Assembly (NCBI GenBank): GCA_002405995.1
Contig: DHMW01000114.1
Coordinates: 3,999-9,817 of the forward strand
Origin: Oscillospiraceae bacterium UBA4632
GTDB taxonomy: Bacteria; Bacillota; Clostridia; Oscillospirales; Oscillospiraceae
Direction: 5' to 3'
DNA: 5,819 nt
Numbering within the stretch: position 1 is the first letter of the stretch; every line of letters begins with the position of its first letter. Shown piece by piece: positions 1 to 5,370 of the stretch. A program made the position numbers and the translations under genes. The notes beneath the pieces were generated by a model that saw only the letters and a program-made list of their open reading frames with translations, made no database searches and was not told where the DNA came from.

Positions 1-912
1 GCGCCGACGCGCGAGCTTGCCATGCAGATCACGGCGGAGCTGCGCGACCTGTGCGTGTATCTTCCGGGCGTGCGCATCGTGTGCCTGTATGGCGGCGCGC
101 CCATCGGCAGGCAGATCGACGCGCTCAAAAAGCACCCGCAGATCGTTGTGGCGACGCCGGGCCGCCTGAGCGACCACATGAAGCGCCGCACGGTAAAGCT
201 TGACAATGTCAAGACCGTTGTGCTTGACGAGGCCGACCGTATGCTCGACATGGGCTTCATCCACGATGTGACGCGCATTCTGGACAAGCTCAAGAGCCGC
301 CGCAACCTCGGCATGTTCTCCGCGACGATCTCGCGTGAGGTCATGGACATCAGCTGGATGTATCAGCGCGATCCCGAGGAGATCACGGTGCAGGCGAAGG
401 AGGAGAACAAGCCTGACATTGCGCAGTACCGCGTGGATGTAGGGCAGAACGACAAGGCGCACGCCATGGCGCAGATCATCCGCTCGGAGGGACTGGAGCG
501 CGTGATCGCCTTCTGCAACACCAAGGGCATGGCTGAGCGGCTCAAGGCGTTCCTCATGATGGAGGGACTGGATGTGGACTGCATCCACGGCGACATCCCG
601 CAGAAAAAGCGCGAGGCCGTGATGGCGCGCTTCCGCCGCGGCGAGCTGCCGGTCTTTGTTGCGACCGACGTCGCCGCGCGCGGCATCGACGTGGACGACG
701 TGGACGCGGTGTTCAACTACGATGTGCCGCAGGAGAACGAGTACTACGTCCACCGCATCGGGCGCACGGGGCGCGCAAAGCGCCGCGGCGCCGCCTACAC
801 GCTGGTGGCGGACTATCCCTCCGGCATGCGGCTGGACGCCATCGCCAAATTTACGGGCAATGAGATCAAACGGGCGCACCTGGACGAAGACGGAAGGCTT
901 GTCGAGGACTGA
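1..912 (+). CDS. DEAD-box ATP-dependent RNA helicase (partial, 5' end outside window)
   Basis: The reading frame is open from base 1, so the gene starts upstream; 303 residues are visible. The protein should unwind or remodel RNA duplexes with ATP in the cytoplasm. Superfamily 2 motifs appear in order (numbering from the first visible codon): motif Ia APTRELA at 1-7, the GG motif near 31-32, TPGR (Ib) at 52-55, the Walker B box DEAD at 76-79, SAT (III) at 107-109, VIAFCNTK (IV) near 168-175, ATDVAARGID (V) near 221-230 and HRIGRTGR (VI) near 251-258. The Q motif and Walker A must lie to the left. Only about 45 residues follow motif VI, so there is no DbpA- or CsdA-type C-terminal RNA-binding extension; this is a core-only helicase, probably about 370-390 residues when complete. 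The family is certain. The subtype (CshA/RhlE-like or other) and the RNA target cannot be told from this part, so no gene symbol is given. Confidence 0.97.
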   Translation, partial: APTRELAMQITAELRDLCVYLPGVRIVCLYGGAPIGRQIDALKKHPQIVVATPGRLSDHMKRRTVKLDNVKTVVLDEADRMLDMGFIHDVTRILDKLKSRRNLGMFSATISREVMDISWMYQRDPEEITVQAKEENKPDIAQYRVDVGQNDKAHAMAQIIRSEGLERVIAFCNTKGMAERLKAFLMMEGLDVDCIHGDIPQKKREAVMARFRRGELPVFVATDVAARGIDVDDVDAVFNYDVPQENEYYVHRIGRTGRAKRRGAAYTLVADYPSGMRLDAIAKFTGNEIKRAHLDEDGRLVED

Positions 913-922
913 GCACGGACTG

Positions 923-959
923 AAAAGGGGCGGAGACGATTAGCCTCCGCCCCTTTTTT
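923..959 (+). terminator. Rho-independent terminator of the helicase gene
   Basis: A perfect 9-bp GC-rich stem (927-935 with 945-953) has a 9-nt loop and is followed by six T at 954-959. An A4 run at 923-926 can extend the stem against the T tract to 13 bp. It starts 10 bases after the helicase stop codon, so the helicase transcript should end here. The A run in front means it may also work on the opposite strand. Confidence 0.93.
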
Positions 960-1003
960 GCGCCTTGATCTGGTAACAAATTGTAACTTTTCGCGCTCTT
1001 TAC

Positions 1004-1032
1004 TTTACAAGACCGGGAAAATTCGATATAAT
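1004..1032 (+). promoter_or_regulatory. Sigma-A type promoter for the solute-binding lipoprotein gene
   Basis: A -35 box TTTACA at 1004-1009 (5 of 6 to consensus) and a perfect -10 box TATAAT at 1027-1032 are separated by 17 bp. Transcription should start near 1039-1040, giving a leader of about 53 nt before the ATG at 1093. The promoter lies downstream of the helicase terminator, so the gene is an independent unit. The leader can form a weak 5-bp hairpin (1056-1060 with 1066-1070), which is too small to call a regulator. Confidence 0.85.
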
Positions 1033-1082
1033 GTCTCCCACGTGATAAAAATGGGGCGGTGTTTTGCCGCGCTTGCCATAAC

Positions 1083-1088
1083 AGGAGA
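1083..1088 (+). promoter_or_regulatory. Ribosome binding site deciding the lipoprotein start
   Basis: AGGAGA lies 4 bases upstream of the ATG at 1093. It supports this start over the in-frame ATG at 1051, which would put the signal peptide's charged N-region 14 residues into the protein. Confidence 0.85.
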
Positions 1089-1092
1089 GCCT

Positions 1093-2733
1093 ATGAAAAA
1101 GTTTGATCGGATCGCCGGGCTGGCGCTCGGCGCGGCGCTGCTGCTGGGACTGCTGTCCGGCTGCGGCGGAAAGCAGACGGACGAGGAGCCGTTTGTCCTG
1201 CGCGCAAGCGTGTGCGGGGCGCTTGATTCACTCGACCCCGCGATGAATACGGATGACGACGCAAAAACCGTTTTCTGCGCGCTGTATGAAAATCTGATGC
1301 GCATGAGCGACGACGGCAGCGGTCATGCCGTGCTCACAAACGGCATGGCGAAGGAATACACCGAGGAGGTCAACTACGACGGCACGGTGTCCTACCGTTT
1401 TACGCTGCGTTCGTCCGCGCGCTGGTCGGACGGGAAGAAGGTCACGGCGGACGATTTCGTCTATGCGTGGCAGCGGCTTGCGGACCCTGCGACACAGTCG
1501 CCGAACCATGCGCTGCTGAGCATGGTGGCGGGCTATGACGAGGTGCGCGAGACGGGCGACAGGACGAAGCTCCAGGTCTCGGCGAAGAATGAGACCACCT
1601 TCTGCGTGACGCTTGCCTCCCCCTGCGCCTATTTCATCGAGAGCGTGTGCACGGCGGTGCCCACGATGCCGCTGCGCCGCGACCTTGCGGACGTGTCCTT
1701 TGAGAGCGCGGATATCGCCGCCAACGGCGCCTACTGCGTGGATACGTGGGTCAAGTCCGCCGCGCTGACCGCCGGGCGGAACGAGGAGTATTACGAGTCG
1801 AAGCTCGTCGGCCCGGATGAGCTGCAATTTATCTTTGCTGCCGATACGGAGTCGGCGTGGGCGCTGTACGAGGCGGGCGACGTGGATTATGTTTCCCACC
1901 TTCCGGACAGTGTGATCGCGGAGCTTTCACAGGACGAGAGCTGGCAGGCGACCGACATTTACGCCACCTGCTGCGTGCTCTATAACAACCAGACCGAGCT
2001 TTTCTCCAACGAGCACATCCGCAAGGCGTTCGACCTTGCCATCGACCGCGTGAGCGCGGCTGCGGCGGGCGGCGCGGAGAACCGGCCGGCAACGGGGCTC
2101 GTGCCCTGCGGCATCACCGATGCGGAGGGCGCGGAGGAGGACTTCCGCACCGTGGGCGGCGAGCTGTGCCCCACCGACGGAGAGGGGCTTGCCGCGCGGC
2201 AGGAGGAGGCAAAGAACGAGCTGACCTTTGCCGGCTATTACAGCACGAGCATGTTCCCGCCGGTGGAGCTGCTATATGTGGAGGACGGCGAGCTTGCCGC
2301 CGTTGCGCAGAGCCTGCAGGCGATGTGGCGGGACACGCTGGGCGTGAATGTGATGCTGCGCGGCTTGACGCAGGAGGAATATGACGCGCGCATCGCGGAG
2401 AGAAACTACGAGCTGGCGCTGCAGAAGATCACGGCGCAGTATAACGATGCGATGAGCTTTCTTGACCGCTGGCGCTCTACGGACGCGCAGAACATCGTCG
2501 ATTACGAGAACGGCACCTACGATGTGCTGCTTGGCGTTGCCGCTGCATCGGAGAACCTGTCGGCGCGCGCGGCGTTTCTGCATGACGCCGAGTCGATGCT
2601 GCTGGAGAGCACAGCGCTCTCGCCGGTGTATTTCGACGGCACGGCGCACCTGCTGCGCGAGGGGCTGCGCGGCGATTACAGCGACGGCTTTGGCACGAGC
2701 TATCTCTCCGGCGTGCGTGAGATCACAAAATAA
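1093..2733 (+). CDS. Lipoprotein solute-binding protein, oligopeptide (OppA / SBP_bac_5) type
   Basis: Predicted 546-residue extracytoplasmic lipoprotein that captures a peptide-like solute for an ABC importer. The N-terminus has a lipoprotein signal: MKKFDR, a hydrophobic stretch at about 7-21, and lipobox LSGC with the acylated cysteine at residue 24. Family signatures follow: SLDPA near 46-50, YENLM at 65-69, GMAKEY at 84-89, then RWSDGKKVTADDFVYAW at 110-126. The length fits the family. The start at 1093 was chosen because AGGAGA lies 4 bases upstream and it gives a complete signal peptide; the frame is open upstream, but an earlier in-frame ATG at 1051 has no ribosome binding site. Translation ends with tandem stops TAA TAG. 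No permease or ATPase gene adjoins it, so it is an orphan binding protein that must work with a transporter encoded elsewhere or act as a sensor. Substrate unknown; peptides are the family default. About ten cysteines besides the lipobox one are unusual for an exported protein. Confidence 0.93.
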   Translation: MKKFDRIAGLALGAALLLGLLSGCGGKQTDEEPFVLRASVCGALDSLDPAMNTDDDAKTVFCALYENLMRMSDDGSGHAVLTNGMAKEYTEEVNYDGTVSYRFTLRSSARWSDGKKVTADDFVYAWQRLADPATQSPNHALLSMVAGYDEVRETGDRTKLQVSAKNETTFCVTLASPCAYFIESVCTAVPTMPLRRDLADVSFESADIAANGAYCVDTWVKSAALTAGRNEEYYESKLVGPDELQFIFAADTESAWALYEAGDVDYVSHLPDSVIAELSQDESWQATDIYATCCVLYNNQTELFSNEHIRKAFDLAIDRVSAAAAGGAENRPATGLVPCGITDAEGAEEDFRTVGGELCPTDGEGLAARQEEAKNELTFAGYYSTSMFPPVELLYVEDGELAAVAQSLQAMWRDTLGVNVMLRGLTQEEYDARIAERNYELALQKITAQYNDAMSFLDRWRSTDAQNIVDYENGTYDVLLGVAAASENLSARAAFLHDAESMLLESTALSPVYFDGTAHLLREGLRGDYSDGFGTSYLSGVREITK

Positions 2734-2744
2734 TAGGGAAGCTT

Positions 2745-2776
2745 CCGGCGGCTCTGTAAGGGGCCGCCGGTTTTTT
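2745..2776 (+). terminator. Rho-independent terminator of the lipoprotein gene
   Basis: An 8-bp perfect stem (2745-2752 with 2763-2770) is extended inward by G-U and C-G pairs to a GTAA (GNRA-type) tetraloop at 2756-2759, followed by six T at 2771-2776. It sits 11 bases after the stop codon and separates this gene from the antiporter gene. Confidence 0.93.
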
Positions 2777-2797
2777 GCAGAATTCAAAGGAAAAAGC

Positions 2798-2826
2798 TTG
2801 CTTTTCCGCCGCGGACAGGCTACAAT
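2798..2826 (+). promoter_or_regulatory. Probable sigma-A promoter for the antiporter gene
   Basis: A -35 box TTGCTT at 2798-2803 (weak in its last three positions) is 17 bp from a -10 box TACAAT at 2821-2826 (5 of 6). Transcription would start near 2833, exactly where an 8-bp hairpin begins. An imperfect inverted repeat (2789-2807) covers the -35 box. The preceding terminator means the antiporter needs its own promoter, which supports the call. Confidence 0.7.
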
Positions 2827-2832
2827 ACTGCA

Positions 2833-2855
2833 CTTGGGCGGCTTTTTCGCCCAAG
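2833..2855 (+). promoter_or_regulatory. Stem-loop at the predicted 5' end of the antiporter mRNA
   Basis: A perfect 8-bp stem CTTGGGCG (2833-2840) with CGCCCAAG (2848-2855) closes a 7-nt loop containing five T. It begins at the predicted transcription start and ends 13 bases before the ribosome binding site, so it should not block translation. It has no T tract directly after it and is therefore not a standard terminator. 5'-terminal stem-loops are known to protect mRNAs from 5'-end-dependent decay; that role here is inference. Confidence 0.6.
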
Positions 2856-2868
2856 AACCTGTTTTACG

Positions 2869-2874
2869 AAGGTG
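2869..2874 (+). promoter_or_regulatory. Ribosome binding site deciding the antiporter start
   Basis: AAGGTG lies 6 bases upstream of the ATG at 2881. The in-frame GTG at 2872 is itself the end of this site, so it cannot sensibly serve as the start codon; ATG 2881 is preferred. Confidence 0.75.
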
Positions 2875-2880
2875 TTTTAT

Positions 2881-4212
2881 ATGACAGCTATATTGAATCT
2901 TGCCGTCGCGCTGCTCGCGGGACTTTTGATGACTCGTGTTTTCAGTCGCTGGCACCTGCCTGACGTGACGGCGTTTCTGGTCACGGGCGTGCTGATCGGG
3001 CCGTTCGTGCTCGGGCGGCTCGGCGTGCCGGGGCTCGGCTTTGCAAGCTATGACCAGGTCGAGGCGCTGGGGATGATCTCCAACGTGGCGATGGGCTTCA
3101 TCGCCTTTTCCATCGGTAATGAGTTCCGCCTCAGCCAGCTGAAGAAAACCGGACGCCAGGCGTTTATCATCGGCGTGCTGCAGGCTCTTGCAGCCACGCT
3201 GCTCGTTGATGTATCGCTCGTCGTTTTCCACACGCTGCGGCCCGACATCCTCTCGCTCCCTGCGGCCATCACGCTCGGCGCCATTGCCTCAGCCACTGCG
3301 CCTGCGGCTACGCTGATGGTCGTGCGCCAGTATAAGGCGAAGGGCGAGCTGACCGACCTGCTGCTGCCGATCGTCGCGCTCGACGATGCGGTGGGCCTGA
3401 TCGTCTTTGCGGTGTCGTTCGGCGTGGCGCGCGCCCTTGTCAGCGGAACGGTGAGCCTTGTCTCCATCCTGCTCAATCCCTGCATTGAGATCCTCTGCTC
3501 TCTGCTGCTCGGCGCGCTCGCAGGCTTTATTCTCACCAAGCTCGAGACGATGTTCTATTCCAACACCAACCGCCTGTCGATGACCATTGCCTTCGTGTTC
3601 CTCACGGTCGGCATCTCGATGCTCGAGGCGCACTTCGGCGAGGTGAAGCTGGGCTTTTCCTCGCTGCTGGTGTGCATGATGCTCGGCACGGTGTTCTGCA
3701 ACATCTGCCCGCTGTCGGACGATCTGATGGGCCGGGCGGACAAGTGGTCGCAGCCGCTGCTGGCAGTGTTCTTTGTCATCAGCGGCGCGGAGCTGCGCCT
3801 TGAGGTCTTTGCCGAGCCGACGCTCGTGCTCGTGGGGGTGATCTACATCCTCGCCCGTTCGATCGGCAAATGTGTGGGCGCGGACTGCTCGGCGCGCATG
3901 GTCGGCTGCAGCGAAAAGGTCGTCAAATACCTCGGCATCACGCTGCTGCCGCAGGCGGGCGTGGCGCTTGGCATGTGCGTGAGCGCGCAGGCGCTCGGCG
4001 CGGAGGACGGCGGCCTGATCCGCAACATCATCCTCTTCTCCGTGCTGATCTATGAGCTGGCCGGTCCGCTGGCCACGAAGGAGGCGCTCAAGGCTGCCGG
4101 CGAGATCACCGAAAAGCCGAGGGAGGTGCTCGAGCGCCGCGAGCGCAAGCTTGCCGAGGCCGAGCCGCGCGAGCTGCTGGAGCGCCGCAAGGCGCGCAGG
4201 GGACAGCGCTGA
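2881..4212 (+). CDS. Cation:proton antiporter, CPA / Na_H_Exchanger family
   Basis: Predicted 443-residue polytopic membrane protein that exchanges protons for a monovalent cation (Na+ or K+) and so serves pH and ion homeostasis. Family signatures: HLPDVTAFLVTGVLIGP at 25-41, a broken-helix region with TAPAATLM at 139-146, then PIVALDDAVG at 163-172, whose adjacent Asp168-Asp169 match the ion-binding Asp pair of electrogenic NapA-type antiporters. ARSIGK ending at Lys330 lies where those proteins carry their conserved lysine, and LLPQAGVALG at 355-364 is typical of the CPA2 side. From about residue 398 the protein becomes a charged, Arg/Glu-rich, probably helical cytoplasmic tail. There is no TrkA-N/RCK domain, so it is not a full Kef-type channel. 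It stands alone between two terminators. The ion cannot be read from sequence; Na+/H+ exchange is the likelier guess from the DD motif. Confidence 0.92.
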   Translation: MTAILNLAVALLAGLLMTRVFSRWHLPDVTAFLVTGVLIGPFVLGRLGVPGLGFASYDQVEALGMISNVAMGFIAFSIGNEFRLSQLKKTGRQAFIIGVLQALAATLLVDVSLVVFHTLRPDILSLPAAITLGAIASATAPAATLMVVRQYKAKGELTDLLLPIVALDDAVGLIVFAVSFGVARALVSGTVSLVSILLNPCIEILCSLLLGALAGFILTKLETMFYSNTNRLSMTIAFVFLTVGISMLEAHFGEVKLGFSSLLVCMMLGTVFCNICPLSDDLMGRADKWSQPLLAVFFVISGAELRLEVFAEPTLVLVGVIYILARSIGKCVGADCSARMVGCSEKVVKYLGITLLPQAGVALGMCVSAQALGAEDGGLIRNIILFSVLIYELAGPLATKEALKAAGEITEKPREVLERRERKLAEAEPRELLERRKARRGQR

Positions 4213-4228
4213 AGCCTGCTTATGCAGA

Positions 4229-4256
4229 GGGGAGCCGCCTTGCGGCTCCCTTTTTT
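4229..4256 (+). terminator. Rho-independent terminator of the antiporter gene
   Basis: A 9-bp perfect stem GGGAGCCGC (4230-4238) with GCGGCTCCC (4242-4250) has a tight 3-nt loop and six T at 4251-4256. It lies 16 bases after the antiporter stop codon. Confidence 0.93.
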
Positions 4257-4266
4257 CGCACCTTTG

Positions 4267-4294
4267 GGAACTTTTTGTGAATTTATCCGTCCAA
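4267..4294 (+). promoter_or_regulatory. Candidate ECF-sigma promoter upstream of the SH3-domain gene
   Basis: GGAACTT (4267-4273), a 15-bp spacer rich in A and T, then GTCCAA (4289-4294). Read as GGAAC and CGTC (4288-4291), the spacer is 16 bp. Both the AAC-containing -35 and the CGTC-type -10 are hallmarks of extracytoplasmic-function (ECF) sigma promoters; GGAACTT with GTCnAA is the sigma-E pattern. It is on the strand of, and about 80 bases upstream of, an envelope protein gene, the sort of gene ECF sigmas control. No ECF sigma or anti-sigma gene is in the window, and a chance match cannot be excluded. Confidence 0.5.
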
Positions 4295-4308
4295 TCAGGA
4301 AAGCGCAC

Positions 4309-4338
4309 TTGACATAACTTGTGCGGATTTTGTAGAAT
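4309..4338 (+). promoter_or_regulatory. Sigma-A promoter for the SH3-domain protein gene
   Basis: A perfect -35 box TTGACA at 4309-4314 and a -10 box TAGAAT at 4333-4338 (5 of 6) are 18 bp apart. Transcription should start near 4345, giving a short leader of about 28 nt that holds the strong ribosome binding site. Confidence 0.85.
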
Positions 4339-4358
4339 AAAGGGGAAAAGAAACCTGT

Positions 4359-4365
4359 AAGGAGG
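4359..4365 (+). promoter_or_regulatory. Strong ribosome binding site deciding the SH3-protein start
   Basis: AAGGAGG is a perfect match to the core anti-Shine-Dalgarno complement. It ends one base before ATG 4367, too close to use, but 7 bases before the in-frame ATG at 4373, so 4373 is the likely start. Confidence 0.88.
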
Positions 4366-4372
4366 AATGGAT

Positions 4373-4921
4373 ATGGAGGGCCGTCGGGTCAGCCGCCGCA
4401 AGCCGCGGCGCAATCCGCTGTATGTGCTTTTTATGGGACTGCTGGCGCTTTCGCTGGTGCTCCTGATCACCGCGATCGTGCTGGGCTTCAAGCTCAGGAG
4501 CGCGCGCAGCGACCTTGCCGCCGCGCAGACAAAGCTCGAGCAGCTGCAAGACGGCGGCACGGCGCAGGATGATGTGCTGCTCGAGGATCCGTCAGGCGGC
4601 GCGGCGCAGACCGGGGACGATACCCAGTCCGGCACACAGGCCGCCTCGGACGATGTGATCGACTGGCTCGACCTCACGGGCCACGACGAGGTCGCCGTCA
4701 AGCCAAGCTCGGTTTATGACAAGTATTACATTTACTACACCACCGGCGGCGTGAATCTGCGCAGCGGCCCGGGCACGAGCTACGACAAGGTCACGACCGT
4801 GCCGCTCGGCAGCGAGGTGCAGGCGGCCGCCAAGCAGGACGGGTGGACGTTTGTCAGCGTGGACGGCAGGTTCGGCTGGATCAATTCCGACTACCTTTCC
4901 ACCACGCGTCCCGCGGCGTAA
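4373..4921 (+). CDS. Membrane-anchored bacterial SH3 (SH3b) domain protein
   Basis: Predicted 182-residue single-pass membrane protein. The first 14 residues are very basic (RR, RRK, RR), followed by one hydrophobic helix at about 15-39, so the short basic N-terminus should be cytoplasmic and the rest outside. A short helical, coiled-coil-like stretch (41-59, with LEQLQ) leads to a Gly/Ala/Asp/Gln-rich acidic linker (about 60-115). An SH3_3-type domain occupies about 122-177, with the signature VNLRSGPGTSYDKV from 127, the central DGWTFV, and the closing FGWINSDYLS. Such domains typically bind peptidoglycan or wall components; no catalytic domain is fused to it, so this is probably a wall-binding or wall-sensing protein, not a hydrolase. 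The alternative ATG at 4367 adds only two residues. The gene is monocistronic, with a sigma-A promoter and a possible ECF promoter. The exact role is unknown. Confidence 0.9.
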   Translation: MEGRRVSRRKPRRNPLYVLFMGLLALSLVLLITAIVLGFKLRSARSDLAAAQTKLEQLQDGGTAQDDVLLEDPSGGAAQTGDDTQSGTQAASDDVIDWLDLTGHDEVAVKPSSVYDKYYIYYTTGGVNLRSGPGTSYDKVTTVPLGSEVQAAAKQDGWTFVSVDGRFGWINSDYLSTTRPAA

Positions 4922-4928
4922 CAGAATA

Positions 4929-4962
4929 AAAAGGGGGCAAGCCGAAAGGCTTGCCCCCTTTT
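4929..4962. terminator. Bidirectional intrinsic terminator between convergent genes
   Basis: An 11-bp perfect GC-rich stem (4933-4943 with 4948-4958) closes a GAAA (GNRA) tetraloop at 4944-4947. It is flanked by an A run (4928-4932) on the left and T4 (4959-4962) on the right, extending the duplex to 15 bp. On the plus strand it ends the SH3-protein transcript; on the minus strand the A run becomes a T5 tract and ends the NifX-like transcript. It fills nearly all of the 46 bases between the two stop codons. Confidence 0.94.
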
Positions 4963-4967
4963 GCTGT

Positions 4968-5354
4968 TCAGATGCTGCCGCAGCCGCCCTTGTCCTTGAG
5001 CGAGCATGCGCTTTTGAAGCCGCAGGCGTTGCAATGGTTGTCCGGGTCGCGCACAACGCTGCCGCTCAGAAAGTGCAGCACGGCGTCGTCCGCCTTGCCG
5101 GAATAACCGGGAAAGAGCATGATGCCCGCCATGCCGGCAGCGGTGCGCTCGCCCTCGCTCACCGCGCCGCAGAGCAGCGCGTCGATGCCGTAGCGCTCCA
5201 GAAGGGCGACGGCGGCGTCTGTGCCGCTTTTCTCCATCGGTACAAGGAACTGGCGCACGATCCTGCCGTGGTCATCCTCATAGAACCGGAAGCCCTCCGC
5301 GCTGCCGAGCGGAGAGGAGACGGCCTCTCCCGTGACGGGGATCGCAATTCGCAT
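4968..5354 (-). CDS. NifX/NifB-type (dinitrogenase Fe-Mo cofactor family) small protein with Cys-rich tail
   Basis: Predicted 128-residue cytoplasmic protein. It opens with MRIAIPVTGE and continues with a short alpha/beta fold, including GIDALLCGAVSEGER at 56-70 and FPGYSGKADDAVLHFLSG at 81-98, the layout of the dinitrogenase iron-molybdenum cofactor (NifX/NafY-like) family. Two points are unusual. The HFG-like motif common after the first strand is replaced by PLG (15-17). The C-terminus carries Cys108, Cys111, Cys117 and Cys125 (CX2CX5CX7C) with His107, in place of the His-rich tail common in relatives; a metal or Fe-S cluster site is plausible. No nitrogenase genes are nearby, so a role in nitrogen fixation is unlikely. 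It begins 15 bases after the phosphoketolase stop codon and is probably co-transcribed with it. Family call fairly sure; function unknown. Confidence 0.82.
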   Translation of the reverse strand: MRIAIPVTGEAVSSPLGSAEGFRFYEDDHGRIVRQFLVPMEKSGTDAAVALLERYGIDALLCGAVSEGERTAAGMAGIMLFPGYSGKADDAVLHFLSGSVVRDPDNHCNACGFKSACSLKDKGGCGSI

Positions 5355-5363
5355 AAAGCTCTG

Positions 5364-5370
5364 CCTCCTT
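5364..5370 (-). promoter_or_regulatory. Ribosome binding site of the NifX-like gene, overlapping the upstream stop codon
   Basis: On the minus strand the sequence reads TAAAGGAGG: the TAA stop of the phosphoketolase (5372-5370) runs directly into AAGGAGG, which lies 9 bases before the ATG at 5354. Ribosomes finishing the first gene would cover this site, so translational coupling is likely. Confidence 0.85.

Noticed and set aside
973..1009. GTAAC motifs (973-977 and 983-987) resembling an ECF -35 box before the lipoprotein gene
   Set aside because: No CGTC-like -10 element lies at the required 15-17 bp distance, whereas the sigma-A promoter just downstream is nearly perfect.
1056..1070. Small hairpin in the lipoprotein leader as a riboswitch or attenuator
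   Set aside because: Only five pairs including one G-U, no alternative pairing partner and no T tract; the 53-nt leader is too short for a known riboswitch class.
958..1092. In-frame N-terminal extension of the lipoprotein (starts at 958 or ATG 1051)
   Set aside because: The stretch contains the terminator's T tract, the promoter and the leader. Neither earlier start has a ribosome binding site, and the extension would bury the signal peptide.
2272..3231. Minus-strand open frame (319 codons) opposite the lipoprotein and antiporter genes
   Set aside because: It runs through a terminator and a promoter region, has a low-complexity Arg/His/Gln-rich translation, and lies opposite two well-supported genes.
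3289..4701. Long minus-strand open frame (470 codons) opposite the antiporter and SH3 genes
   Set aside because: It crosses the antiporter terminator, the intergenic promoters and the start of the SH3 gene. Its translation is Arg/His/Ala-rich without recognisable motifs, as expected for the shadow of GC-rich coding sequence.
4968..5354. Evidence for nitrogen fixation from the NifX-like gene
   Set aside because: Members of this fold are widespread in bacteria without nitrogenase; no nif structural or assembly genes are present and the cofactor-related motifs are altered.
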